From an uncultured Chryseobacterium sp. (GTDB lineage Bacteria; Bacteroidota; Bacteroidia; Flavobacteriales; Weeksellaceae), in NCBI GenBank assembly GCA_913778085.1, contig CAJYXJ010000055.1:36193-100192 (forward strand): a stretch of 64,000 nucleotides of DNA, read 5' to 3'. This document shows, in pieces, positions 9,344 through 18,051 of this stretch (position 1 is the stretch's first letter; every line of letters begins with the position of its first letter). Below the pieces are notes generated by a model, which did not search any database, was not told where the DNA came from, and was given only the letters and a program-made list of their open reading frames with translations. Both the position numbers and the translations under genes were made by a program.

Positions 9344-10846
9344 TTAATATTCCAGCTCTAATTTTTCTTTGGAGTAGTTTCTAACTTTTTGGGTAAGTTC
9401 CGGGTTCCCGGCTAATTTCTGTCCGTATGACGGTACCATTTCCAGCAGTTTTTCTTTCCATTCGCCGTGCAATTTTTCAGGGAAGCATTTTTCCAGAACG
9501 TTCAGCATGGCATAAACCGCTGTGGAAGCTCCCGGTGAAGCCCCCAGCAAAGAAGCGATGGTTCCTTTCTTGTTAACTACTACTTCGGTTCCGAATTCCA
9601 GTTTGCCTCCTTCCTTTTCATCTTTTTTGATGACCTGCACGCGCTGTCCCGCCACTTTCAGTTCCCAATCCTCTTCTTTCGCATCTTTCACGAATTCCCT
9701 TAAATGCTGCAGCCTCTGGGCCTTATTCATGGCCACCTGCTGAATCAGGTATTTCGTTAAAGGAATGTTGTGCCACCACGCACCGAACAGCGAACGTATA
9801 TTTTTGACATTCACACTTTCCGGCAAATCCAGATAGCTTCCTTCTTTTAAAAATTTGGTGGAAAATCCGGCGAACGGCCCGAACAGCAATGCCTTTTCAC
9901 CATCGATGATCCGAAGGTCAAGGTGGGGAACGGACATCGGCGGTGCACCTACGGTAGCCTGTGTATATACTTTGGCCTGATGTTTTTCTACCAGTTCCTG
10001 GTTATGGCTAACCAGCCATTGTCCGGAAACCGGGAAACCTCCATAACCTTCGCTTTCTTTGATATCGGAACTGTCCAGCAACGGCAGTGCATATCCTCCG
10101 GCCCCAATAAATACAAAATCGGCTTCTACCTCCTGTTTATGATTGTTGATCCTGTCTTTCACCTTCATTTCCCAGGTTCCGTCTTCCTTCGGATCGATGT
10201 CTTTTACTTCATGGTACAGAAATACTTCTACATTGGAATCTTCCAGTAAATGCCTTCCCATTTTTCGGGTAAGCGTTCCGAAATTCACATCCGTTCCCAG
10301 ATCCATTTTAGTTGCCGCCATTACTTCAGACCGGTTCCTTTTCTGCATCACCAAAGGGATCCATTCTCTCAGTTTATCGTGGTCTGTGGTAAATTCCATT
10401 CCCTGAAAGAGAACGGATTCAGACATTTTATCGTGTCTTTTTTTCAGATATTCGGCATCTTTTTCACCGAAAACCAGGCTCATGTGCGGGCAGGAGTTAA
10501 TGAAATCCTTGGGATTCTGAAGGTATCCTTTATCGACGAGATATGACCAGAACTGTTTGGACATTTCAAATTGTTCGGCAATGCTTTCCGCTTTTGAAAT
10601 ATTGATAGACCCATCTGGCTGTTCAGGCGTATAATTAAGTTCACAAAACGCAGAATGCCCGGTGCCTGCATTGTTCCAAGCCGCGGTACTTTCTTTGGCA
10701 AACCGGCCCAATCTTTCGAAAATGGCAATTTCAAGATCCGGATCAAATTCATGAAGCAAGGTGGCCAGAGTAGCACTCATAATGCCTCCTCCAACTAAAA
10801 CCACATCATATTTGGGTTTGGGTGTTCTGCTGATAAGTTGTGACAT
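9344..10846 (-). CDS. mqo: Malate:quinone oxidoreductase
   Basis: At 500 residues this matches the usual length of Mqo. The N-terminal FAD-binding motif VLVGGGIMSATLA is at about residues 16-28, followed by AWNNAGTGHSAFCELNYTP, a hallmark of the family; later blocks GAGGYALPLL and GASPGASTAVYAML also fit. Mqo is a peripheral membrane FAD enzyme that oxidises malate to oxaloacetate and passes electrons to the quinone pool. It appears to be a single-gene unit. Confidence 0.95.
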   Translation of the reverse strand: MSQLISRTPKPKYDVVLVGGGIMSATLATLLHEFDPDLEIAIFERLGRFAKESTAAWNNAGTGHSAFCELNYTPEQPDGSINISKAESIAEQFEMSKQFWSYLVDKGYLQNPKDFINSCPHMSLVFGEKDAEYLKKRHDKMSESVLFQGMEFTTDHDKLREWIPLVMQKRNRSEVMAATKMDLGTDVNFGTLTRKMGRHLLEDSNVEVFLYHEVKDIDPKEDGTWEMKVKDRINNHKQEVEADFVFIGAGGYALPLLDSSDIKESEGYGGFPVSGQWLVSHNQELVEKHQAKVYTQATVGAPPMSVPHLDLRIIDGEKALLFGPFAGFSTKFLKEGSYLDLPESVNVKNIRSLFGAWWHNIPLTKYLIQQVAMNKAQRLQHLREFVKDAKEEDWELKVAGQRVQVIKKDEKEGGKLEFGTEVVVNKKGTIASLLGASPGASTAVYAMLNVLEKCFPEKLHGEWKEKLLEMVPSYGQKLAGNPELTQKVRNYSKEKLELEY

Positions 10847-11191
10847 AAACTAAATTTTCTATCAAATTTCGGGAAAAGTTTTAACAAACAATAGGACTTT
10901 GTTAAATTTTAACACCCTATTTTCTCCGGAAATACAAGTTTTTATTACGCGACAAATTCCAATGGAAATTATCAATAATTACCTATTGAAACGATTAATC
11001 ATTATCGAATAATTTAGTTGGGAATTAATTATTATGAAAACTCCAGTATGCATCAAAATTAGTTTGATGGTCTTCTTTTCGTTATAATCAGGTTAATCGG
11101 GTTATACCCGATTCTGTATTAAGCCGCCCCGTCGGGGCTTAGAGTATTAATTTTTAAATCAATGAAGTTGATAGCTGATCTGAATGGATCA
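10847..11191. other. Intergenic spacer between mqo and gpsA
   Basis: No gene is visible in these 345 bp. The stretch is AT-rich, presumably containing the mqo promoter (none of the TAnnTTTG type is clear on the minus strand), and ends with the gpsA terminator hairpin. Confidence 0.6.
11121..11140 (-). terminator. Hairpin downstream of gpsA
   Basis: GCCCC and GGGGC arms (126-130 and 134-138) around GTC, extended by AAG/CTT. A similar GCCCCTACGGGGC hairpin closes the window, so it may also be a small dispersed element serving as terminator. Confidence 0.5.
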
Positions 11192-12229
11192 TCAATCCAG
11201 TTTGGCCGTCAGTTTTTTGAATTGTTTTTCTGCGTTTTTGCCTTCATAAAGGATGCTGTAAATAGTATCGACGATCGGAAGTTTCAGCCCTTTTTCCTTT
11301 GAGGTTTTGTAAATGGAATCTGCGGCATAATATCCTTCAGCGACCATATTCATGGACTGGATCGCGGATTTCACCGTATATCCTTTTCCGATGAGGTTTC
11401 CGAGGTTCCTGTTTCTTGAGAAAAGAGAGTATGCAGTTACGAGCAAATCTCCTAAATAAGCACTTTCGTTCACATCCCGGGGTGCTTCATAAATGGCTTC
11501 CAGAAAAGTTTCCATTTCACGGATGGCATTGGAAACGAAAACCGCCGTAAAGTTGTCCCCGTAGCCCAGACCGCTGGCAATTCCTGCGCCGATGGCAAAG
11601 ATATTTTTCAGGATGGCACTGTATTCATTTCCTAAAATGTCCTTACTGGAGTGCATTTTGATAAAATCTGAATTGAAAATATTAACCAGTTTTGTGGAAA
11701 CTTCTTCTTCCACCGTCGCTACCGTAAGATAGGAAAGTCTTTCCATAGCCACTTCTTCCGCGTGACACGGCCCGGCAATGACCGCCTGGTTCCGGAAACC
11801 GATTTTGAATTCGTCCCTCAGGTAATGTGCCACGACATCATTTACTTTCGGGATGATCCCTTTGATTGCCGATACGAAGATCTTGTTTGTACAGTCAACC
11901 GTCATTTTTTCCATCGTATCCGAAAGATAAATGGAAGGGGTCGCCAGCACCACTACGTCACAAGCGAAAACCAGTTCGTTGATGTCTGTAGTCAGCTTTA
12001 AATTTTTAAGATTAAAATTCACCGCTGTAAGGTATGTCGGATTATGGCCTCTCTGCTCGATGGCGCCTTTTACATATTCGTTTCTTACGCACCAGTGTAC
12101 CACTTTACAGTTTTCCACCAGCATTTTCACGATAGCCGTAGCGAAACTTCCGCTTCCTACTACTCCTACCGGAAGGTCGTTTTTGCTTTTTTTAGGATTC
12201 GATTCTGTATTGGTTTTCTTTTTAGCCAT
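11192..12229 (-). CDS. gpsA: NAD(P)H-dependent glycerol-3-phosphate dehydrogenase
   Basis: A 345-residue GpsA. The Rossmann motif is VGSGSFATA (about residues 24-32; SFA replaces the more common SWGT), followed by VVLATPSIYLSD, the catalytic-region AIKGI and GPCHAEEVA, and FAIGAGIASGLGYGDN. It reduces dihydroxyacetone phosphate to sn-glycerol 3-phosphate for phospholipid synthesis. A lysine-rich N-terminal tail of about 20 residues precedes the fold. It appears monocistronic with a hairpin downstream. Confidence 0.93.
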   Translation of the reverse strand: MAKKKTNTESNPKKSKNDLPVGVVGSGSFATAIVKMLVENCKVVHWCVRNEYVKGAIEQRGHNPTYLTAVNFNLKNLKLTTDINELVFACDVVVLATPSIYLSDTMEKMTVDCTNKIFVSAIKGIIPKVNDVVAHYLRDEFKIGFRNQAVIAGPCHAEEVAMERLSYLTVATVEEEVSTKLVNIFNSDFIKMHSSKDILGNEYSAILKNIFAIGAGIASGLGYGDNFTAVFVSNAIREMETFLEAIYEAPRDVNESAYLGDLLVTAYSLFSRNRNLGNLIGKGYTVKSAIQSMNMVAEGYYAADSIYKTSKEKGLKLPIVDTIYSILYEGKNAEKQFKKLTAKLD

Positions 12230-12407
12230 AATAGAAATATGAACTGCAAATATATTAAAACAAAGATGGAAGAAAAATGTTTAGGGACATGATAAAACCC
12301 ATTTTATGTTAAATTAACACTTCTGAACAATTAAATAGCTAAACTTCCGTTAATTACCGATATACCTAAAATTCTGTTAAAAATAAACCGTAAAGTTTAT
12401 TTTTAAT

Positions 12408-12415
12408 TAAATTTG
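12408..12415 (+). promoter_or_regulatory. Bacteroidota -7 box for the M23 gene
   Basis: TAAATTTG matches TAnnTTTG, 39 bp upstream of the ATG at 12455. No clear -33 TTTG is present. Confidence 0.45.
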
Positions 12416-12454
12416 CACGCTTAAAACCGTTTTGTAATTACTAAGAGAAGAAAA

Positions 12455-13474
12455 ATGAAGAGATTTCTAAGCCGTAAAAAGAACGTAAACACGGTCCTTG
12501 GAGGGCTTTTACTAGTAGTTTTTGCCCAGGGGATTTTCATCGCAAAGCTGTACTCCGAGAAGGACAACAGAAACTATGAAGTAAACCTTGTAAAGATCAA
12601 CACTGAAAAAGACAGTGTGGATTACCTGAAGATGAAAACCGATCTCACTTTGATGGATCAGACCGTAGCCGAGCTGAATTCTTTCCTGAAATCCAAGGAC
12701 GTTCCGAACGAAAAAGTAACGATTCTCAGCAAAGACAGCATATCAAACTCCGTTTACCTCGCCAAGCAGGCGAACCGGTACAGCCAGTACCTGATGAATC
12801 TTCAGAACAAGCTGCTCCAGGTGCCGCTGGGAATGCCGACCGAAGGCTATATTTCCTCCAACTTCGGGGTACGTAAAAACCCGATCCCTTTCAAAACCGT
12901 TTTTGCGGCTGTAAAAACCGCGAGTAGTGCGAAACCGGCTGCTGCAGCCGTAGCCGCTCCGGAAGTAAAGGCTGAACCTGTGGAAAAAACCATTGAAGTG
13001 GCTGACAGCTACGGGAATAAAAGGGAAGTAAAAGTAATGGTGACTCCGAAAGTAGCATCTTCAACCCCTGCTCCTGCGACGGCCAATGCTACCTCAAAAG
13101 CAGTTGCTGCCAATACCGACAAACCGGCTGATAAAAACAATCCGCCTGCTGAAGCCGACCAGATGCAGTTCCACAAAGGGCTTGACATCGCCGTTGCCTT
13201 CGGCTCCGATGTGATAGCGACCGCCGCGGGCACCGTGATTTTCTCCGGACAGAAAGGAGGATACGGAAACTGTGTGATTGTTTCCCACGGAAACGGACTG
13301 GCTACGCTGTACGGACATTTATCCCAGCTGGTAGCCAAAGTAAATGATAAGGTCAAAGTAGGACAGGTAATCGCCAAATCCGGAAATTCGGGCCGCTCTA
13401 CCGGGCCGCATCTGCATTATGAAGTACATAAAAACAATACGCCGGTCAATCCGAGACTGTTTATGAACCTGTAA
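12455..13474 (+). CDS. M23-family LytM-type peptidase with split domain
   Basis: A 339-residue inner-membrane-anchored protein: a hydrophobic segment at residues 17-32, a coiled coil at about 45-85, then the start of the LytM fold (GYISSNFGVRKNPIPF, about 130-145). The fold is then interrupted by about 90 residues rich in Ala, Pro, Lys and Thr before resuming at HKGLD (His240, Asp244) and GPHLHYEVH (HxH at about 319-321). The zinc ligands H, D and HxH are all present, so it may be an active peptidoglycan endopeptidase or an amidase activator. Stop is followed by a 7-bp tandem repeat and a strong terminator. Confidence 0.88.
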   Translation: MKRFLSRKKNVNTVLGGLLLVVFAQGIFIAKLYSEKDNRNYEVNLVKINTEKDSVDYLKMKTDLTLMDQTVAELNSFLKSKDVPNEKVTILSKDSISNSVYLAKQANRYSQYLMNLQNKLLQVPLGMPTEGYISSNFGVRKNPIPFKTVFAAVKTASSAKPAAAAVAAPEVKAEPVEKTIEVADSYGNKREVKVMVTPKVASSTPAPATANATSKAVAANTDKPADKNNPPAEADQMQFHKGLDIAVAFGSDVIATAAGTVIFSGQKGGYGNCVIVSHGNGLATLYGHLSQLVAKVNDKVKVGQVIAKSGNSGRSTGPHLHYEVHKNNTPVNPRLFMNL

Positions 13475-13476
13475 CT

Positions 13477-13556
13477 GGCTTATGGCTTATGGCTTATGGC
13501 TTATGGCTTATGGCTTATGGCTTATGGCTTATGGCTTATGGCTTATGGCTTATGGC
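13477..13556 (+). repeat. Tandem repeat, unit GGCTTAT, about 11.4 copies
   Basis: Eighty base pairs of perfect 7-bp repeats begin 2 bp after the M23 stop codon and end 13 bp before the terminator. Perfect short repeats of this kind vary in copy number by slipped-strand mispairing. Here it lies in the 3' untranslated region. Confidence 0.95.
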
Positions 13557-13569
13557 AAAATTATAAAAA

Positions 13570-13602
13570 TAAAATAGGATGCTCTCAGGGCATCCTATTT
13601 TT
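13570..13602. terminator. Bidirectional intrinsic terminator
   Basis: Arms AAAATAGGATGC and GCATCCTATTTT around TCTCAGG, with A and T runs on both sides. It serves the M23 gene on plus and the oxidoreductase gene (ends 13644) on minus. Confidence 0.85.
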
Positions 13603-13643
13603 ATGACGAGCAATTTTGCTCCAATTCTTTTTATGGAACTGAA

Positions 13644-14294
13644 TTAATACGCTGCAGTAAAACGCTCCCGGATGTGATTGTTCTGCTCAAGTTCATCTAC
13701 CAGGACCACGGCTACATCTTCTACGGAAAGAACGCTTCTGCCGTTTTCATCAAATACCGGATTTTCAAGTGCTGTTCTGTATTTTCCCGTTCTCACGCCG
13801 GCTGTTCCCTGATGCATTTCGATGGCCGGGCTGAAGAATGTCCAGTCCAATGCGTTATTTTCTTTGATTTTATTTAAATAATCCCTCGCAGCAATGGCTC
13901 CCGGCTTGATGTCGGCAGGAAAATCGGGACCGTCTACCAACTGGTTTCCATCAATATACAGGCTACCAGCCCCCCCTACGGTAATGAATCTTTTCACGCC
14001 GGATTTTTCCACTGCTTTTTCGATATTCACCGAACCGTTCAGGAAATCATCATATAAATTTGGGTTGGTCCATCCGGCATTGAAGGCATTGATTACCGCA
14101 TCATTTCCTTTTAAAGCTTCTGCCAGTTCATCCACTTTATTTACATCCACGCTTTTGGCAGTTACTTTTTCGTTCTGCTCAACTTTTGAAGCATCTCTTA
14201 CAATCGCTTCGACTTCATACCCTCTGTTGGTTAATTCCTTTACCAATGGGGTTCCCACAAATCCTGTGGCTCCGATGACGGCTACTTTTTTCAT
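13644..14294 (-). CDS. NAD(P)-binding oxidoreductase, YwnB/NmrA-like
   Basis: An atypical SDR of 216 residues with GATGFVG at positions 8-14 and no YxxxK pair in the usual place. Blocks DAVINAFNAGW and RFITVGGAGSLYID resemble Bacillus subtilis YwnB and related NAD(P)H-binding proteins. It lies downstream of an Rrf2-type regulator, the same arrangement as ywnA-ywnB, and a palindrome matching the regulator's own promoter site lies just upstream. A redox-sensing or reductase role is likely, substrate unknown. Confidence 0.8.
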   Translation of the reverse strand: MKKVAVIGATGFVGTPLVKELTNRGYEVEAIVRDASKVEQNEKVTAKSVDVNKVDELAEALKGNDAVINAFNAGWTNPNLYDDFLNGSVNIEKAVEKSGVKRFITVGGAGSLYIDGNQLVDGPDFPADIKPGAIAARDYLNKIKENNALDWTFFSPAIEMHQGTAGVRTGKYRTALENPVFDENGRSVLSVEDVAVVLVDELEQNNHIRERFTAAY

Positions 14295-14316
14295 AGTAAT
14301 TTTATTTAAATTAAAT

Positions 14317-14335
14317 TGTAATAATATTTGTTACA
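14317..14335. promoter_or_regulatory. Probable Rrf2-protein operator in front of the oxidoreductase
   Basis: The 19-mer TGTAATAATATTTGTTACA is near-palindromic and matches, in reverse orientation, 18 of 19 positions of the site at 14799-14817. It lies 23 bp upstream of the oxidoreductase start and downstream of the regulator gene. Confidence 0.7.
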
Positions 14336-14352
14336 TTTATAGCTAAAAAATT

Positions 14353-14763
14353 TTATCTGAACTGATCGAAGAATTCTTTCAGGGATTTATGGCCTAAAAA
14401 ATTTAAAACCAGCTGATCGGTTTCAGAAAACAAAGTTTTTAAATGAACGTTGATCTCTTTTCCTACCGGACAAGCAGGATTCGGATGGTTGTTTTTTTTA
14501 CCTAAAACTTCCGTGTTCTTCACCGCCAGGTAAATTTCGGAAATACTGATCTCTTCTACATTCCGGGCCAACCGGCTCCCTCCTTCTTTCCCCTGCCGGC
14601 TGACGATCAATCCGGCTTTTCTCAGCACGCTTAATTCTTTACGCACCATCACAGGGTTGATATTGATACTTCCTGCCATCCATTCGGACGTCAGCCAATC
14701 CCGCGGGCTTTCCGCCAATAAGGTCATGATATGTATCGCCGTAGCAAATCTTGTATTGTTCAT
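14353..14763 (-). CDS. Rrf2-family transcriptional regulator
   Basis: A 136-residue winged-helix regulator: ATAIHIMTLLAES helix, WMAGSININPVMVRKELSVLRKAGLI recognition region and the RQGKEGGSRLARN wing typical of Rrf2 proteins. Only one Cys (NPACPVG) remains where iron-sulphur members such as IscR and NsrR have three, so it probably does not carry a cluster and is closer to YwnA. It is likely autoregulated: a 19-bp operator overlaps its own -33 promoter element, and the same site precedes the oxidoreductase. Confidence 0.87.
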   Translation of the reverse strand: MNNTRFATAIHIMTLLAESPRDWLTSEWMAGSININPVMVRKELSVLRKAGLIVSRQGKEGGSRLARNVEEISISEIYLAVKNTEVLGKKNNHPNPACPVGKEINVHLKTLFSETDQLVLNFLGHKSLKEFFDQFR

Positions 14764-14776
14764 GATAATAACAGGA

Positions 14777-14817
14777 CAAAGATAGGCAAATATTTTAATG
14801 TAACAAATTTTATTACA
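14777..14817 (-). promoter_or_regulatory. Promoter and overlapping operator of the Rrf2 gene
   Basis: On the minus strand, TTTG (14804-14807), exactly 19 bp, then TATCTTTG (14777-14784): a textbook Bacteroidota -33/-7 promoter. The operator TGTAATAAAATTTGTTACA (14799-14817) contains the -33 TTTG, so binding there would block sigma factor access. Confidence 0.8.
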
Positions 14818-14823
14818 TTAAAA

Positions 14824-16290
14824 TCATTCGGTCTCTATTTTTACTATTTTTTTCCCTGCTTCACCCAGGTACTGGCTAATCAGCGGTTCATACAACTGAT
14901 ATCCGTTATCTGCGTTGGTAAAAATCACCAATCCCTGTTTTGTTTCCGGCAGCATGACCACCAGCGTATTGACTCCTTTATCCGTACCACCGTGCGAAAG
15001 GGCTGTTTTCCCGTTTCCCAGATCATATATTTCAAAACCAAGACCGAAATATTTATCTTTTTTGGTTTTAACCTGCCCGGTTTTCATTTCTTTAAATACT
15101 TCTGCTGACAGCAGACCATTATTCATCACAGCGATCAGAAACCGGCTGTAATCCTCTACGGAGGTCGTAAGGTCATCCGCTGCGTTTGGCCGGGTGTTTT
15201 TCACAATATCATAAGGTTTACCATTCCTGTCATAACCGGTAACGATTTTTCCCGCATCTTTTTTTTCATTCCAGATATAGCTTGTATCCTGCATGCCTAC
15301 CGGTTGGAAAACCAGTTCTCTTGCCAGTTCTTCGAGGCTTTTATTGAATTTTTTTTCGATAGCTTTACGTAGATACTCATAGCCTTCGCCGGAATATTGA
15401 TATTTGGTACCGGGATCAAACTCAAAATTCAGCTGATGATCCGGCTTCTGCCATCTCCAGTTCGGAAAACCTGTCCGATGGCTCAAAATGATTCTGGTAG
15501 TTAATTTTTTATGCCTTGGATCTTTCGCAAGATCGGGATCGATCCAGTATCTGTCCAGCGGTTCATCAAGATTCCATTTCCCCAGGCTTACCAGACGTAA
15601 AACCGTGAGCGCAGTTACCGGTTTGGTAAGGGAAGCTACATTAAAAAGACTGTTGCAAGGTGCCGTCGCTTCCCCGTCAAGGGTTCCATACACTTTTATC
15701 TGTGTTAATTTTCCGTTTTCGATGATTCCTAATCCTAACGTTGGGATGTTATTGTCTTTCAACAACTGTTCAACAGGATCTTTTATTGTGGTATGGCCAG
15801 GACCTCCATGATCATAACTTAATACATCACTCATTATCCAGTTTCCGTCTTTCTTGGTCCAAACCGTCGTAAATTTTGCCCTTCCGCTCAAAACATCTTC
15901 CTTATGGGGTTCGCGGATGTAGAACTGATGTTCGCCGGTCTGTATTGCACCGTAGAGATTCCCATCGCTGTACAGAGGAAAAACTTCAAGGCTGCCCGAA
16001 ACCACCTTACGGACCGGCTTTTTTAGAGGGTCGGAACAGATGTTTTCCCGGGTTCTTTCCAGAAACAATTTTTTATCCTGAAAGCCGCCTTTATCATGAT
16101 AAAATTTCAGATTTTCATCCACAGCCTTTTCCAGATACGTCATGTCGCAGTTATTAAATCCTCTTTCGAAAAATATACTGTCCTGCTTTTTCAATTCTGA
16201 AAATAAGTCTGAATTTTTATCGATCTGGGCATCTACCGTCCCGGAGAAAAATAAGAAGATCATCACAGATGAAAAAAATCTTTTTGCCAT
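14824..16290 (-). CDS. Serine hydrolase (class C beta-lactamase-like) with NTF2-like N-terminal domain
   Basis: A 488-residue secreted protein: signal peptide 1-21, an NTF2/DUF4440-like domain at about 25-165 (ending FTTVWTKKDGNWIMSDVLSYDH), then a beta-lactamase/transpeptidase-like domain. The nucleophile motif SLTK is near residue 220, YSGEGYEYL takes the YxN place, and HGGTDKG stands for the KTG-like box. Proteins of this kind are peptidases or esterases rather than true beta-lactamases in most cases. The NTF2 fusion could act as a ligand-binding module. Substrate unknown. Confidence 0.85.
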   Translation of the reverse strand: MAKRFFSSVMIFLFFSGTVDAQIDKNSDLFSELKKQDSIFFERGFNNCDMTYLEKAVDENLKFYHDKGGFQDKKLFLERTRENICSDPLKKPVRKVVSGSLEVFPLYSDGNLYGAIQTGEHQFYIREPHKEDVLSGRAKFTTVWTKKDGNWIMSDVLSYDHGGPGHTTIKDPVEQLLKDNNIPTLGLGIIENGKLTQIKVYGTLDGEATAPCNSLFNVASLTKPVTALTVLRLVSLGKWNLDEPLDRYWIDPDLAKDPRHKKLTTRIILSHRTGFPNWRWQKPDHQLNFEFDPGTKYQYSGEGYEYLRKAIEKKFNKSLEELARELVFQPVGMQDTSYIWNEKKDAGKIVTGYDRNGKPYDIVKNTRPNAADDLTTSVEDYSRFLIAVMNNGLLSAEVFKEMKTGQVKTKKDKYFGLGFEIYDLGNGKTALSHGGTDKGVNTLVVMLPETKQGLVIFTNADNGYQLYEPLISQYLGEAGKKIVKIETE

Positions 16291-16377
16291 TGTTTAAATT
16301 TTGCAACAAAGATTCGGAAATATTGAATCCCTTTCAAAAACAGGACCCGACAAAAACCCGACAATCGCACGACCTGT

Positions 16378-16953
16378 TTATAAGATACTGAAATTCAACT
16401 TATAATAAAGACCCTGCTTCCTGTCTATTTCATAAGCATTTCTTAATATGATGTACATATTTACCAGTACCAATAAAATCATAACGGCCAAAACAGCGGA
16501 ATGCCCGGGTTTGAAAAGTATAGTTATCATAAAAATGACAGGCGAAATAATGGCTAAAAATATCTGGAGGGAAATAATCTGTTTGACGATCGGGGATTTC
16601 TCTTTTGTAAACAGCATGATCAATAAAGGCGGAAGCACATTGGCCACCGGAAACCACGCAAGAGGAATTGAAGAAAGATTGATGAGCTTCACCAAAGTGA
16701 AATTCACGGATTTTTCTTTTTCCGGTATTCCGGGAATTTCTTCCGCTTCAGTCTCTTCTTGAAATTGAATTTCAGGAATCCGCAAATCGCTTTCAGGAAC
16801 ATCCAGACTCAAAGCAAGTGTCTTCAAAGTATATCCTTTAGGCTGCACGCCAGCTTCGATGCGTTGAATAGTCCTTACGGAAAGCCCCGACTTTTCAGCC
16901 AGCTCTTCCTGAGTAAGATTCTTCAGTTCCCTTATTTTTTTTAATTCCGACAT
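16378..16953 (-). CDS. XRE-type helix-turn-helix protein with membrane segments
   Basis: The first 60 residues form a Cro/CI helix-turn-helix (LTQEELAEKSGLSVRTIQRIEAG). From about residue 85 on, three hydrophobic segments follow, resembling the DUF4870-type membrane domain. Such fusions place a DNA-binding domain on the membrane and may sense envelope state. The 191-residue protein is encoded alone; target genes cannot be inferred. Confidence 0.8.
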   Translation of the reverse strand: MSELKKIRELKNLTQEELAEKSGLSVRTIQRIEAGVQPKGYTLKTLALSLDVPESDLRIPEIQFQEETEAEEIPGIPEKEKSVNFTLVKLINLSSIPLAWFPVANVLPPLLIMLFTKEKSPIVKQIISLQIFLAIISPVIFMITILFKPGHSAVLAVMILLVLVNMYIILRNAYEIDRKQGLYYKLNFSIL

Positions 16954-16989
16954 AAAATATCAAGCTGACACAAATTTACAGTTTCAGGA

Positions 16990-17940
16990 TTATAAAATCA
17001 ATTTATCAAGATCCAGCAGCAAATAATTGATATTCTGGTTAATCGTCCTCGTTGCCGACTGCATCTGGTTAAGCATCGCCGCACGGTTGTGAAGGTCCTG
17101 CGACCGGTAAAAACCGCCGTCGCTGAAAATCACTGACTGATCGGCCTTCTGTTTATCGTCATCAAACTGGTAATGCAGCCAGCGTTCCTTCATGCTGGAA
17201 ATAATGGATTGTTTTTCCCTGTTTGAAAATCTTTTCTCTGTATACATATACCAAATGAACGGCGGAAAATTCGGGGATTCAAGTTTTTCTTTCCAGATGT
17301 CTCTCAGCAAGTTCCGCTGATGGATAAATTCCACTTTTTTGCCTTTAGGATTGAGAGTCGCTAATCCGAAACCGGCTCCCAATGCTCCTCCACCGATGTC
17401 GATCGCGTTGCTCCAGGTTTCATTTTTCACGATTCCTCCGGCAATTGATGCGGTGGCTCCTGCTACAATGGAGTAAAGAATAAGCCTGTTGTTTCTGGAA
17501 TCGTTCAGGTTATCCACGTAATTTCCGATCTGGGCTACCCGCTCTCCCTCACAGTCGAATTCAGCAGCCACAGCGTCCAGTTCGGTCAGGGCAATCGTTA
17601 TTTTGCTGTTGATCTTTGTTTTCAGCTGCAATACTTTTACCTGCGACTGTAAGGAAGAATCTTTCTTAAGCTCCATAATTTCATGTACTTCATCCAGATT
17701 ATCCAGCGCATTAAGGATCAGGATGCTCTGGTCGGAAAAAGTTCCTTTCAGGTCTTTATTGGCTGCAATGACGGAATCCGAATTATAGGAAGGTAATTTG
17801 TTATCGTAATCGTATTTAAACGGTGCTTTGCAGTAGCTGTCCCTGAGGGTAAGGATATTCTGCCTGATGGCCTGGTTCTTTTTTGAAACGCAGGAAACCA
17901 ACAGAAAGATCGCGGATAAGAAGTACAGTGCCTTTTTCAT
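16990..17940 (-). CDS. Putative lipoprotein of unknown function
   Basis: I take the start at 17940 (MKKALYFLSAIFLLVSC) because it gives a clean lipoprotein signal with Cys17 as the lipidated residue; an ATG eight codons earlier (17964) is also in frame. The mature part is helical, with a glycine-rich possible membrane segment (IVAGATASIAGGIV, then GGGALGAGFGLATLNPKG) in the middle. No family recognised. It is monocistronic and separated from FKBP by a strong terminator. Confidence 0.7.
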   Translation of the reverse strand: MKKALYFLSAIFLLVSCVSKKNQAIRQNILTLRDSYCKAPFKYDYDNKLPSYNSDSVIAANKDLKGTFSDQSILILNALDNLDEVHEIMELKKDSSLQSQVKVLQLKTKINSKITIALTELDAVAAEFDCEGERVAQIGNYVDNLNDSRNNRLILYSIVAGATASIAGGIVKNETWSNAIDIGGGALGAGFGLATLNPKGKKVEFIHQRNLLRDIWKEKLESPNFPPFIWYMYTEKRFSNREKQSIISSMKERWLHYQFDDDKQKADQSVIFSDGGFYRSQDLHNRAAMLNQMQSATRTINQNINYLLLDLDKLIL

Positions 17941-18001
17941 GCTGCATTTTAAAGATGAATCCATGTTTCTTCACAGTGAAACACTAAAATACATAAATAA
18001 A

Positions 18002-18032
18002 AAAAATTTACCCGGAATCCGGGTAAATTTTT
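18002..18032. terminator. Bidirectional terminator after the FKBP gene
   Basis: Perfect arms AAAAATTTACCCGG and CCGGGTAAATTTTT around AAT. It lies 20 bp past the FKBP stop on the minus strand. Confidence 0.85.
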
Positions 18033-18051
18033 AAGCTATTTTTAAGGAAAT

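Noticed and set aside
10847-11191. Possible riboswitch before mqo
   Set aside because: No conserved aptamer-like stem set could be drawn; only a terminator hairpin is evident.
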